Positions 53,547 to 61,961 of a stretch of 64,000 bases of DNA are shown here, in pieces (the stretch's first letter is position 1; each line of letters opens with the position of its first letter). The notes under the pieces are model-generated. The model saw nothing but the letters and a program-made list of their open reading frames with translations. It was not told the DNA's origin and ran no database searches. The DNA lies in the NCBI RefSeq assembly GCF_965232925.1, contig NZ_CBDDRA010000021.1:1-64000 (forward strand), written 5' to 3'. A program made the position numbers and the translations under genes. The stretch comes from Tumidithrix helvetica (GTDB lineage: Bacteria; Cyanobacteriota; Cyanobacteriia; Pseudanabaenales; Pseudanabaenaceae).

Positions 53547-54101
53547 ATGAATAAGCTGGATTTATGGGCAAAAATTGTTCCTGGAACTTCTGCGGCAGGA
53601 TTTAAGATAGGAGATCATCTTTCGGCAATACCCGATCTTAAAGACCCAAGCCTCATTATCGATCAAAAAGAAGAAAATGAAAAGAGAAAAAGAGGAATAG
53701 AATCAATTGGTCTTAACGATGTATTAATTAATTCTAAAAGTTGGATTTGTCATAAACTTTCTTCAAATTCTAAATTACTAGATCAACATAAGGTCTTTTA
53801 TTATGGCGATAGAATTGTAATGCTTGAGTTCAATTCTAATGATATTCTCTTCATGATTTTTGTGTTTGAGGGATACAAAGGAAAATTTCTTGACAAATTT
53901 GAAATTGGCTCCAAACTTTCAGATTTAACTGAGTATTTTGAACTCGACTACGATAGTGGAGATGAGTTGAACTATCCTTCAGAGGCATCGGATTCGGATT
54001 TTAAAGGAATTGGGTTTTATGGTGCAGAACAGCCTTTGGAAAACAACCCCAATCAACAAATCGTGGGTTTTTGTGTTCATAATTGGAAACTACAGGCATA
54101 G
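53547..54101 (+). CDS. Candidate immunity protein for RHS toxin tip
   Basis: 184 residues, A+T-rich like the toxin tip and 12 bp behind it. No family known to me. Two similar stretches, FKIGDHLSAIPDL and FEIGSKLSDLTEYF, hint at an internal duplication. The role as immunity protein is only from position and composition. Confidence 0.5.
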   Translation: MNKLDLWAKIVPGTSAAGFKIGDHLSAIPDLKDPSLIIDQKEENEKRKRGIESIGLNDVLINSKSWICHKLSSNSKLLDQHKVFYYGDRIVMLEFNSNDILFMIFVFEGYKGKFLDKFEIGSKLSDLTEYFELDYDSGDELNYPSEASDSDFKGIGFYGAEQPLENNPNQQIVGFCVHNWKLQA

Positions 54102-54120
54102 TAAGTTAAAGTAGTAGCGT

Positions 54121-54149
54121 AGGGTGCATTCATGAAATGAAACGCACCA
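54121..54149. repeat. Small intergenic palindrome-like repeat
   Basis: AGGGTGCATTCATGAAATGAAACGCACC, an imperfect inverted repeat (GGTGCRTT...AACGCACC) of a kind dispersed in cyanobacteria. Confidence 0.5.
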
Positions 54150-54285
54150 AATAAATCTACTTGGAATCCATCCTATTGTTCCAGAGATCTCCATCCAAAC
54201 AAGCAAGCGATTCTCTCAAACTAGCGATCATTTGAGCTATAGATTAAGTCGTTCTCAAGCACCCTTGAGATGATAAAATTTCGCA

Positions 54286-55182
54286 ATGATCGACAACATC
54301 TGTAAATTCCTCGCAGAGACATTCCCCACCGACTTCGCCAGTTGGCTACTCGGCAAAGCGATCCTTCTAACCAAACTCGAACCCTCCGAACTCTCAGTCG
54401 AGCCAATTCGTGCCGATGCCGTGATATTTCTCAAATCAACAGAAATCATCCTGCATATCGAGTTCCAGACCGAACCAAATCAAAATATCCCCTTCCGCAT
54501 GGCAGATTATCGACTGCGGCTGTATCGTAAATTTCCCGATAAACAAATCCATCAAGTCGTGATCTATCTCACCCCCAGCCAATCCCCCCTAGTCTATGAA
54601 ACCACATTTAACATTGGCACGCTAAACCATCAATTTAACGCGATCAGACTATGGGAGCAGCCCACAGAAATATTTCAGCGATACCAAGGACTCTTCCCCT
54701 TTGCCACATTATCTCAAACCCAAAATCCTGAAGAGACATTAAAACAAGTTGCAAGACAAATTGAAAATATCCAAGATAAGCAAGTACAAAGCAACGTAGC
54801 CGCATCGACCGCTATAATATCAGGTATAGCCTTAGACAAGGAAATCATCCAAAGACTACTAAGGAGCGAAATCATGAAGGAATCAGTAATTTATCAGGAA
54901 ATTTTGCAAGAAGGCAAAGCTGAAGGCAAAGCTGAAGGCAAAGCTGAAGGCAAAGCTGAAGGCAAAGCTGAAGGTATAGCCGAGGGCGAGGCTAGAGGCA
55001 AAACAGAAACAGCTAACCAAATCGCTTTAAATATGCTACGTTCCAACATTGCCCTAGATGTAGTTGCCCAATTGACAGGACTAACCCTCAAACAAGTCCA
55101 AAAACTACAAAAACTGTCAATAAAACAGACCAAGCCAGCTAAGTCATCAAAGCCAAAGCGCTCGCAGCTTAAGGAAAAATAG
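54286..55182 (+). CDS. Rpn-family recombination-promoting nuclease/putative transposase-like
   Basis: 298 residues. The N-terminal domain is PD-(D/E)XK-like: RADAVIFLKSTEIILHIEFQ (Asp...Glu-x-Gln) and FRMADYRLRLYRKFP, as in the Rpn/DUF4351 group of cyanobacteria. DNA breakage in vivo is shown for E. coli RpnA, not for this type. After ~200 comes a run GKAEGKAEGKAEGKAE from five perfect 12-bp units, then a helical tail with VVAQLTGLTLKQVQKLQ. Confidence 0.8.
   Translation: MIDNICKFLAETFPTDFASWLLGKAILLTKLEPSELSVEPIRADAVIFLKSTEIILHIEFQTEPNQNIPFRMADYRLRLYRKFPDKQIHQVVIYLTPSQSPLVYETTFNIGTLNHQFNAIRLWEQPTEIFQRYQGLFPFATLSQTQNPEETLKQVARQIENIQDKQVQSNVAASTAIISGIALDKEIIQRLLRSEIMKESVIYQEILQEGKAEGKAEGKAEGKAEGKAEGIAEGEARGKTETANQIALNMLRSNIALDVVAQLTGLTLKQVQKLQKLSIKQTKPAKSSKPKRSQLKEK
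54913..54972 (+). repeat. 12-bp coding minisatellite, five perfect units
   Basis: GGCAAAGCTGAA repeated five times without a mismatch, then one degenerate unit (GGTATAGCCGAG). It encodes the GKAE repeat of the Rpn protein. Identity at the synonymous sites implies recent expansion. Confidence 0.95.
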
Positions 55183-55413
55183 CCCCATTAAGAAACGATC
55201 GCCTATTTTTAACAATAATTCATGCACCTGCAAGCAATCGGCTTTTTTAGAAGTTTGTATGCGATAAGTTTTCGGAAATAATTTAGAAATTTGTAGGTAA
55301 TCTACTATAATTCTAAGACTGGTAAGCGATCGCAATTTTTTTGAAGCGATCGCCGATCGCTCATTTTTAGTAAATTTGCAAGCGATCGCTATACTCGGTT
55401 ATGAAAGCGATCG

Positions 55414-56313
55414 CTAGGGAATCTCATCTGGATTAATGCCAAGCGATTTCAAGTAGGCTGCAAGTTTCTCTTTTTGCTGACGTTCTTGGAGTTTTTCATT
55501 ACGTTCCTGCTCGGCGATCGCCTCTGCCTGTTCTTTAGCCTCACGCTCTAGAAGTTTTTCATTACGTTCTTGCTCAGCGATCGCCTCCGCCCTCCGCCTA
55601 GCAAAACGTTCCTGCTCGGAGCTTGCCTCAGCGATCGCAGCCTGTTCTTTAGCAGTCGGATATCTGACTCCATCGCGATCGTACCAATACAACCACTCCC
55701 GCCGCCAATCGTATAGTTCGTTGCGAACGCAACCAATACCAAGTCCTACGCCTTCCAGCCACACCATTTCTCCACCTTCAGGCAAAAGCGAGATCGACGG
55801 CATCAGTTCGTACTTGCCATTCACCAACTGATACACTTCCAAAGATGACCGGTCTTTATAGGCGAGGCTCTTTCCGCTAAAGGGATTGTAGATAACGTAA
55901 TAGCGAATCCCTAAATTCTGATACAGTTCTAACTTTTCATCGTATTCACTGTTGTAAGTCTTAGAAATTACTTCAAAAAATAAAATCGGCAATACTTTTT
56001 CTGACCAAATCGAATAACTCAAACGTCCGCTTTCGCCAATGTGTCTGGGAACGCCTAAGGCTAAAAAACCATCGGGAACAACTGCTTTTGACTCTTCTGG
56101 GTTTTCAATGTTTGGTTCGTAATAAACAGCCATGTCTACGCCCCAAAACCAGTCGAAGCGATCTTCCCATATGTCTCTAAGTAGATTCAGCAGAATATTG
56201 GGAATGTCGTTTTGGAGTTCGTTATCCACAGGGGTTTCATCGGAATCGGGCAATTCCTCAACAGTTGGTAAGTGTAGGTATTCTAAAGGGACTGTAAACA
56301 TGGCTTTTAGCAT
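55414..56313 (-). CDS. Uma2 family putative nuclease with coiled-coil tail (second copy)
   Basis: 299 residues from ATG 56313 (ATG 56301, MFTVPLEYLHLP, is as likely). Uma2 domain: DETPVDNELQNDIPNILLNL, AVVPDGFLALGVPR, ILFFEVISKTYN, LYQNLGIRYYVIYNPF. The tail is a coiled coil (AEAIAEQERNEKLQERQQKEK) ending LAAYLKSLGINPDEIP, almost identical to the first Uma2 gene's end. It lies next to an RHS remnant just as the first copy does. Confidence 0.83.
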   Translation of the reverse strand: MLKAMFTVPLEYLHLPTVEELPDSDETPVDNELQNDIPNILLNLLRDIWEDRFDWFWGVDMAVYYEPNIENPEESKAVVPDGFLALGVPRHIGESGRLSYSIWSEKVLPILFFEVISKTYNSEYDEKLELYQNLGIRYYVIYNPFSGKSLAYKDRSSLEVYQLVNGKYELMPSISLLPEGGEMVWLEGVGLGIGCVRNELYDWRREWLYWYDRDGVRYPTAKEQAAIAEASSEQERFARRRAEAIAEQERNEKLLEREAKEQAEAIAEQERNEKLQERQQKEKLAAYLKSLGINPDEIP

Positions 56314-56374
56314 TTTTACTTTAGCCCTATTCTGGCATAGTTTTTTGCTTTTATACTGGAATATGTGATTCCTT

Positions 56375-56676
56375 GTCAGCGATGCCGAAAACGACACGAT
56401 TCGCTACAGCCTCATTACCCATCCCGACGGCATGGCGCTCGATCCAGTCACAGGCAAGATCGCATGGACACCCAATGCGATCGGCAACTATGAAATCAAA
56501 ATCCAAGCCACCGACCCCGATGCAGGCGATCGCATCCGCTACGAATTAATCAACAACGGCGGAGCCACAGGCTTAACCGTCAATCCCACGACGGGACTCC
56601 TATCGTGGAACAGTCCCAACACAGGCACATACAAAGTCGTCATCGGAGCCATCGACGATGGCGGCTCAGGATCATA
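56375..56676 (+). pseudogene. Cadherin-like/RHS remnant B
   Basis: Open frame from 56375 reading VSDAENDTIRYSLITHPDGM and then putative Ig-like repeats GKIAWTPNAIGNYEIKIQAT and GLLSWNSPNTGTYKVVIGAI-DDGG. These are the repeat units of giant cyanobacterial adhesin/RHS proteins. The frame is cut at 56676 by an IS element and resumes at 57966 (remnant C). No start codon context. Confidence 0.75.
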
Positions 56677-57957
56677 GATTAAATAAGGTGTAATCCTTCA
56701 GTTATGACTGTAAGCTAGAGAGACAGAGTCATAACAGGTGGAAAATGAAAACCTACCCTACCCCGATAGAGTGCCAGATGCAACGATACTATCAGTCCTT
56801 ATCCGAGAAGGATCGTCGTCGGTATGCAGCCATTGAAGCGATGAAACTAGGGTACGGGGGACAGGCATACATTCGGCGATTATTTGGGTGTCACCACGAA
56901 ACCTTACATTTGGGACTGCGAGAACTTCAGGATGAAACAATTGTCCAGGATGAACGGATTCGACAACCTGGAGGTGGACGTAAATCGGCGATTGAGACAA
57001 TTGATGGACTAGATGAGGCATTTTTGCGAGTCTTGGAACGACATACAGCAGGTTCACCCATGGATGAAACGCTCAAGTGGACAAACCTCAAGCGTCATGA
57101 GATTGCCGAATTACTGAAGGAAGAAGGAATTGAAGTCAGTGTCACAGTAGTAGATCAGTTGTTGGAGAAACACAATTTTCGCAAACGTAAAGCGGTAAAA
57201 ACTCTCGCTACAGGTAAAAGTGAATATCGTAATGAACAATTTGAAACGATTGACCACCTGAGGGAGACCTACCAAACGGCTGGCAATCCGATTGTCAGTA
57301 TGGACACAAAAAAAGAGAATTGATTGGCAAGCTATATCGAGATGGGCAACTGTACACGCAAGAAGCGATTGAGGTATTTGACCATGATTGGCCAACGTTG
57401 GCAGAAGGGGTGGTAATTCCCCACGGATTGTACGACCTGACTGCCAATATTGGTTATCTCCAAATTGGCACTAGTCACGATACCAGCGAATTTGCCTGCG
57501 ACTCGATTCGCTACTGGTGGAATACCTACGGCAAAGTTCGTTACCCACTAGCTCACTCAATTTTGCTGTTATGTGATGGCGGAGGTAGCAATAGTTCCCG
57601 TCATTACATCTTCAAGCAGGATTTGCAGGTGTTAGTCAATGAACTGGGAATCGAGATTCGTATTGCTCACTATCCCCCTTACACCTCCAAGTACAATCCC
57701 ATTGGGCATCGCTTATTTCCTCATATTTCTCGGGTTTGTCAGGGTGTGATTTTTGATAGTGTCCAAACTGTGCAAGAACTAATGGCAACTGCAACTACTC
57801 GTAAAGGGCTCAGGGTCTTTACGACTATCCTTGACAAAACCTATGAAACAGGTCGAAAGGTTGCTGATAACTTCAAATCCAATATGAAAATTGTCTTCGA
57901 TGATTTTTTACCACAATGGAATTATACCGCTAAGCCAGAATTACAGGTTATTTAATC
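56677..57957 (+). mobile_element. ISAzo13-like insertion sequence
   Basis: ~1.28 kb bounded by inverted repeats GATTAAATAAGGTGTAAT (56677-56694) and its near-complement (57940-57957), 16 of 18 matching. It carries one transposase split in two frames. It interrupts a cadherin-like/RHS coding sequence. CTCAGGA on the left and CTTAGGA on the right may be an imperfect target duplication, or chance. Confidence 0.8.
56745..57955 (+). pseudogene. ISAzo13 family transposase, split by -1 frameshift
   Basis: Part one (56745-57323) ends in MDTKKEN*; part two begins RELIGKLYRDGQ in the -1 frame at an A7 run (57308-57314). A one-base loss from A8 or programmed slippage on A-AAA-AAA-G fits. Family features: D of VSMDTKK, D of LLLCDGGGSNSSRH, and YTSKYNPIGHRLFPH, where the usual Glu of NPIEHRLF is Gly. 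With the third acidic residue gone, catalysis is doubtful even if the frame is restored. The stop TAA lies in the right inverted repeat. Confidence 0.78.
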
Positions 57958-58180
57958 CACGTTCCTTAGGAGCAGCCCAAGGCTTTACCCTCACCGCCCG
58001 ACCCAACCAACTCCCCATCATTAACTCCGACACACCACCCACAAAAGCCACCCCCGACATTCCCTCCATCTACGACCTACGCGCCACCGACCCCGCTGGC
58101 GGCATATTGAAATGCAATCTCGACCCAACCTCCCAAGCCCTAGGCATCACCATCGACGATCTAGGCAGAGTGAGGATGAC
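57958..58180 (+). pseudogene. Cadherin-like/RHS remnant C
   Basis: Frame GAAQGFTLTARPNQLPII then YDLRATDPAGGILKCNLDP and GITIDDLGRVRM, which continues remnant B across the IS. After ~58180 similarity ends. Its NQLPIINSDTPPTKATPDI repeats remnant A. Together they document one large gene broken by insertion and deletion. Confidence 0.72.
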
Positions 58181-58429
58181 CCCGTTGTCGATCGCATTCC
58201 TGAACTGGTTATGAAATTCTGAGGATTGCGATCGCGGTTGTTCGCGCCAAAGCAAGATACTTTGTTCAAAAGCAGTCAGGGAATGGTTTCTGGTGCTAGA
58301 TTCTAGGAATTGAGTTTTGTGATAGCTCTCTCAAATTCTTGACACATCTTGCTTTGCTTAAGCATATCACCTATGATCTAAGGGGGGAACACAAGCATGA
58401 CCTAGTATGGGGTGTAGTAGTACTGACTG

Positions 58430-59404
58430 ATGAGGATCCAAGAAAACCTAAAAAAGCACGAACAATGGTTAGAAACAGATGGGAAAGAGGGGAAACGGTT
58501 TGTCGCTATTACAAGTGAAGACGAACTCAGAGGTGCCAATCTTGAAGAAGTGAACCTCTACCGTGCTGACCTTAGTAAAGCTAACCTGAAAGGAACCAAC
58601 CTACAAGGAGCGAATCTTGAGGGATCTAATCTTTGGCAAGCCAATCTCATCGGAGCCAACCTCAGTAAAGCTAATCTCAATGGAGCCATTCTGCTCGGAA
58701 CCAACCTTGAAACAAGCATATTCGTTGAAGCAACCTTGCAAGGAAGCAACCTGATTAAAAGCAAGCTCAGTGAAGCAAAACTCAATAGAGCTGATTTTAG
58801 CGAAGCAAAACTCAATAGAGCTGACCTTAGTAAAGCTGACCTCAGTAAAGCAAATCTTAGTAAAGCTGACCTCAGTAAAGCAAATCTTAATGAGGCTATT
58901 CTCAATCACGCCAAACTCGATGATGCCATCCTTGAAGGGGCGAATCTTCATCGTGCCAGACTCAACGATGCTAAATTGCAAGGTGCTAATCTGACGGGCG
59001 CTAACCTCAAAGGAGCAATTCTCAATCGAGCCAAGCTATTTGGAGCCAATCTTAGTTTTGCGAATCTCGAGGAAGCTATCCTCAGCTTTGCGAATCTCGA
59101 GGAAGCTATCCTGAATGAAGCCAATCTCAATGGAGCCAATCTCAGTTTTGCTAGCCTCAATCGAGCTAATCTTTTTGATGCTGACTTTCATGGAGCGAAT
59201 TTCTTTGATGCTCACCTCAATAGAACCAACTTAGAAGGGGCGATCTTGATTGGAGCCAACCTAGAAGGATCTGACCTAACTGGAGCCAACCTCAGCTTCG
59301 CTAGTCTCAATGATGCCAAACTCAACAATGCTGACCTCAGAGGAGCAATCCTATGTCTTACTACCATGCCAGATGGACGAGTCGATAATTCTGGTTGCAG
59401 TTAA
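58430..59404 (+). CDS. Pentapeptide-repeat protein
   Basis: 324 residues. After ~35 N-terminal residues (MRIQENLKKHEQWLETDGKE), almost all the rest is A(D/N)LxX repeats forming a right-handed quadrilateral beta-helix. A central part (~110-150) has purer repeats (LSKADLSKANLSKADLSKAN) matching 30-bp DNA tandems. Function unknown; no membrane segment. Confidence 0.92.
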   Translation: MRIQENLKKHEQWLETDGKEGKRFVAITSEDELRGANLEEVNLYRADLSKANLKGTNLQGANLEGSNLWQANLIGANLSKANLNGAILLGTNLETSIFVEATLQGSNLIKSKLSEAKLNRADFSEAKLNRADLSKADLSKANLSKADLSKANLNEAILNHAKLDDAILEGANLHRARLNDAKLQGANLTGANLKGAILNRAKLFGANLSFANLEEAILSFANLEEAILNEANLNGANLSFASLNRANLFDADFHGANFFDAHLNRTNLEGAILIGANLEGSDLTGANLSFASLNDAKLNNADLRGAILCLTTMPDGRVDNSGCS

Positions 59405-59636
59405 TTTAGCTTAGATTCATGTTTAAGATTGATACCATTTTCAAAGAGTAATGCGCCGCATTGTTATTAAAAGACTGCGCGGAGCGCGGAAATTAAACCT
59501 CGATCTGTTGCAAATTTAGGTGGAATTGGTATGATTTGTTGGAATTCAAAAGCTAGAATGACAAATACACGCAGTCTAAAGACTATAGTCTTATACACAT
59601 CCTGTAAAGGTTTCCAGTCAGCAAAGAGTACTTCTT

Positions 59637-60224
59637 ATGTCACCCACCTTACAAATACCCAGCGAACTCCGTCGGAAAATCGATAAAGAGCTTGAATATG
59701 GAGAATCTATAAGGTGGGTCGAGCAACCTATACCTCAGTTCTTTACAGCACAAGCGATCGCAGGTGTTTTATTCGGTATTCCTTGGACGAGTTTTGCCAT
59801 ATTTTGGATGTGTGGTGCATTAGGATTCAAGCTTCCTAATCTTAACAATGGTATACAACCTCAGCATCTGTTTGCGCTTTTTGGTATTCCTTTCGTTCTC
59901 ATCGGATTTGGGATGTTATCTAGTCCGTTTTGGGTATGGCAAGGCGCACGAAAAACAGTTTACTTGATTACAGACAAACGAGCTATCTTGTTTCAAGGGG
60001 GGCAACATACTACAATCAGAAGCTTTCTGCCCAGTCAACTCAATGAGATATATCGGAAAGAGCGAGCAGATGGCTCGGGCGATGTGGTGATTTCGATTCG
60101 CAGATGGAAAGATAGTGATGGCGATCCAAGGAGCGAGGAAATAGGGTTTATGGGAGTTCGTAATCCACAGGAGGTTGAGAAGATATTGAAGCAGTTAGCT
60201 CAAACAGAACAAAGCAAGCAGTGA
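59637..60224 (+). CDS. Membrane protein with bacterial PH-like domain
   Basis: 195 residues. Two hydrophobic segments (~40-60 FTAQAIAGVLFGIPWTSFAI and ~80-105 LFALFGIPFVLIGFGMLSSP) are followed by a ~90-residue beta-rich region (TVYLITDKRAILFQGGQHT; VVISIRRWKDSDGDPR) typical of bPH domains. No partner is adjacent. Confidence 0.6.
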   Translation: MSPTLQIPSELRRKIDKELEYGESIRWVEQPIPQFFTAQAIAGVLFGIPWTSFAIFWMCGALGFKLPNLNNGIQPQHLFALFGIPFVLIGFGMLSSPFWVWQGARKTVYLITDKRAILFQGGQHTTIRSFLPSQLNEIYRKERADGSGDVVISIRRWKDSDGDPRSEEIGFMGVRNPQEVEKILKQLAQTEQSKQ

Positions 60225-60364
60225 AGAGCTTTCAGAGGCTGTACGCTTTTCAAGTAGATGGTTTCCCTAACCGAGCAACACGGAACATTTTAAGTCTAAC
60301 AATCCCGAAATAGTATGAATTCCCAAAAACATTTTCGTGTCTATAATTTGATTTAACTTGATAT

Positions 60365-60691
60365 ATGAAGCTGTTGTTTATTTGCAGTCGGGACCGATTG
60401 CGTAGCCCTACGGCTGAGGCAGTATTCGCTGAATACGAGGGATTAGAGGTGGATTCCGCAGGACTAGATCGAGAGGCAGAAACCCCCTTAAACGGCGAGG
60501 CAATTCAGTGGGCAGATATTATTTTTGTGATGGAGAAGGCTCATCGCAGAAAGCTCTCAAAGAATTTCCAGCGATCGCTCAAACATAAACGCGTGGTTTG
60601 TTTAGATATTCCCGATGAATACGAATATATGGAACCATCCCTAGTGGATTTACTCAAGAAAAAGGTTTTACCTCTTCTGGGAACTTTTTAA
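60365..60691 (+). CDS. Low-molecular-weight protein tyrosine phosphatase-like
   Basis: 108 residues. The active-site loop CSRDRLRSP (C-x5-R) and start KLLFICSRDRLRSPTAEAVF match a shorter branch of the LMW-PTP family. The general acid is probably in LDIPDEYEYM. Shorter than classical LMW-PTP (~150). Stand-alone. Confidence 0.8.
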   Translation: MKLLFICSRDRLRSPTAEAVFAEYEGLEVDSAGLDREAETPLNGEAIQWADIIFVMEKAHRRKLSKNFQRSLKHKRVVCLDIPDEYEYMEPSLVDLLKKKVLPLLGTF

Positions 60692-61102
60692 TGGAAGATA
60701 TTTTGAAGAATTTGCGCTTGTGGGATCTGGTTTAGTAAGGCTAATTCTCAATTAAGCCGAATGATATAAATCCACTAAAACTTATAGTAGGCAGGGGGGG
60801 GATGTATTGTTTTCTGCGCGAACATTCAAAAAAATGCCTATGTTATTGAAAATGCTAAAATCTGAGCCTCCGCTTTGCTAAAATTGATTTATTAGAATTC
60901 AAAAACTAGCATAGAAAGCAAATTCAGTCGTTCATAATATAGCAAGTTAGGCATGATTTATACGCAATTTTCCTCTGTCTAGAATTGTAGGGGCAATGAA
61001 TTACCCCTACATCCAAATCAAATAGGATTGCTATAGGTAATCTGAGCGAACAAGTTCTGAGATCTGAACAAACTATTTAAGAGTGGGAGTAGTTGTAATT
61101 TA
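60692..61102. repeat. Gap with GTAGGGGC-type hairpin (60986-61011)
   Basis: 411 bp. It contains TGTAGGGGCAATGAATTACCCCTACA, a hairpin of the family at 35758, and a G8 run near 60797. No gene supported. Confidence 0.6.
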
Positions 61103-61918
61103 ATGATGAGCAAGGAAGAGGCAATAGCGAAGACTGAGTTAGTATTTAATGCTGCATCTGATTACTTCGATGCTCCAGCTTTATCGTTCTGGAATCGTTT
61201 CGGTCAACAAACCATCGATCGCTTGTCGCTTCGTTCGGGCGATCGGGTTTTGGATGTTTGTTGTGGGACGGGTGCTTCGGCGATTCCAGCGGCAGTATGC
61301 GTAGGTTCCACTGGTCAGGTTTTGGCGATAGATATTGCCGAATCTCTACTCGAACGAGGGCGTAGAAAATCACAGCAACAGGGGCTTGAGAATATTGAAT
61401 TTCGCCATGGCGATTTTGAAAATCTAGGTTTGCCTAGCGAAAGCTTTGATGCGATTGTTTGTGTTTTCGGGATTTTCTTTGTTCCCGATATGGTGGCAGC
61501 AGTGCGAGAACTTTGGCGAATGGTAAGACCTGGTGGTAAACTTGCCATTACTTCTTGGGGTGAAAAGGTATTTGAACCTGCGAATCAAGCTTTTTGGAGG
61601 GAGATTGAGACCGAACGCCCAGATCTGTATAAGCAATTTACACCTTGGGATCGAATTAGCGATCCTACTTCACTGAAATCCTTACTTGAAGAGAGTGGTG
61701 CAACAAAGGTAGAGGTTGTCGCCGAAATGGGTAAGCATGAACTGACCGATCCAGAAGATTGGTGGACAATGGTTTTGGGTGGAGGGCTCAGGGGTACGAT
61801 CGATCGACTCGATCCAGCCGTAAGAGAAAGCGTTCGACGGGCAAACCTGCAATTCCTGCGGACGAATACAGTTCATGCCCTAGATGTCCATGTCTTGTAT
61901 GCGATCGCGCAGAAATAA
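61103..61918 (+). CDS. Class I SAM-dependent methyltransferase
   Basis: 271 residues. SAM loop VLDVCCGTGASAIPAA, then GQVLAIDIAESLLERGRRKS, FRHGDFENLGLPSESFDAIV and MVRPGGKLAITSWG (motif III region). UbiE/Coq5-like group in form; substrate unknown. The kinase gene starts 43 bp later, same strand. ATG 61103 or 61106 both possible. Confidence 0.82.
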   Translation: MMSKEEAIAKTELVFNAASDYFDAPALSFWNRFGQQTIDRLSLRSGDRVLDVCCGTGASAIPAAVCVGSTGQVLAIDIAESLLERGRRKSQQQGLENIEFRHGDFENLGLPSESFDAIVCVFGIFFVPDMVAAVRELWRMVRPGGKLAITSWGEKVFEPANQAFWREIETERPDLYKQFTPWDRISDPTSLKSLLEESGATKVEVVAEMGKHELTDPEDWWTMVLGGGLRGTIDRLDPAVRESVRRANLQFLRTNTVHALDVHVLYAIAQK

Positions 61919-61961
61919 AGTCCCAGATCTGTACTACGGATATCAGTAAATATCACTCACC

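Noticed and set aside
54913..54972. CRISPR-like array
   Set aside because: Units are 12 bp, contiguous, without spacers, and in frame within a gene.
50898..58180. Prophage or tailocin
   Set aside because: No capsid, tail, terminase or integrase genes; RHS, Uma2 and IS alone explain the region.
58558..59160. Leu/Arg/Ser-rich minus-strand ORFs
   Set aside because: Complement of pentapeptide repeats; the regular pattern is inherited from the sense strand.
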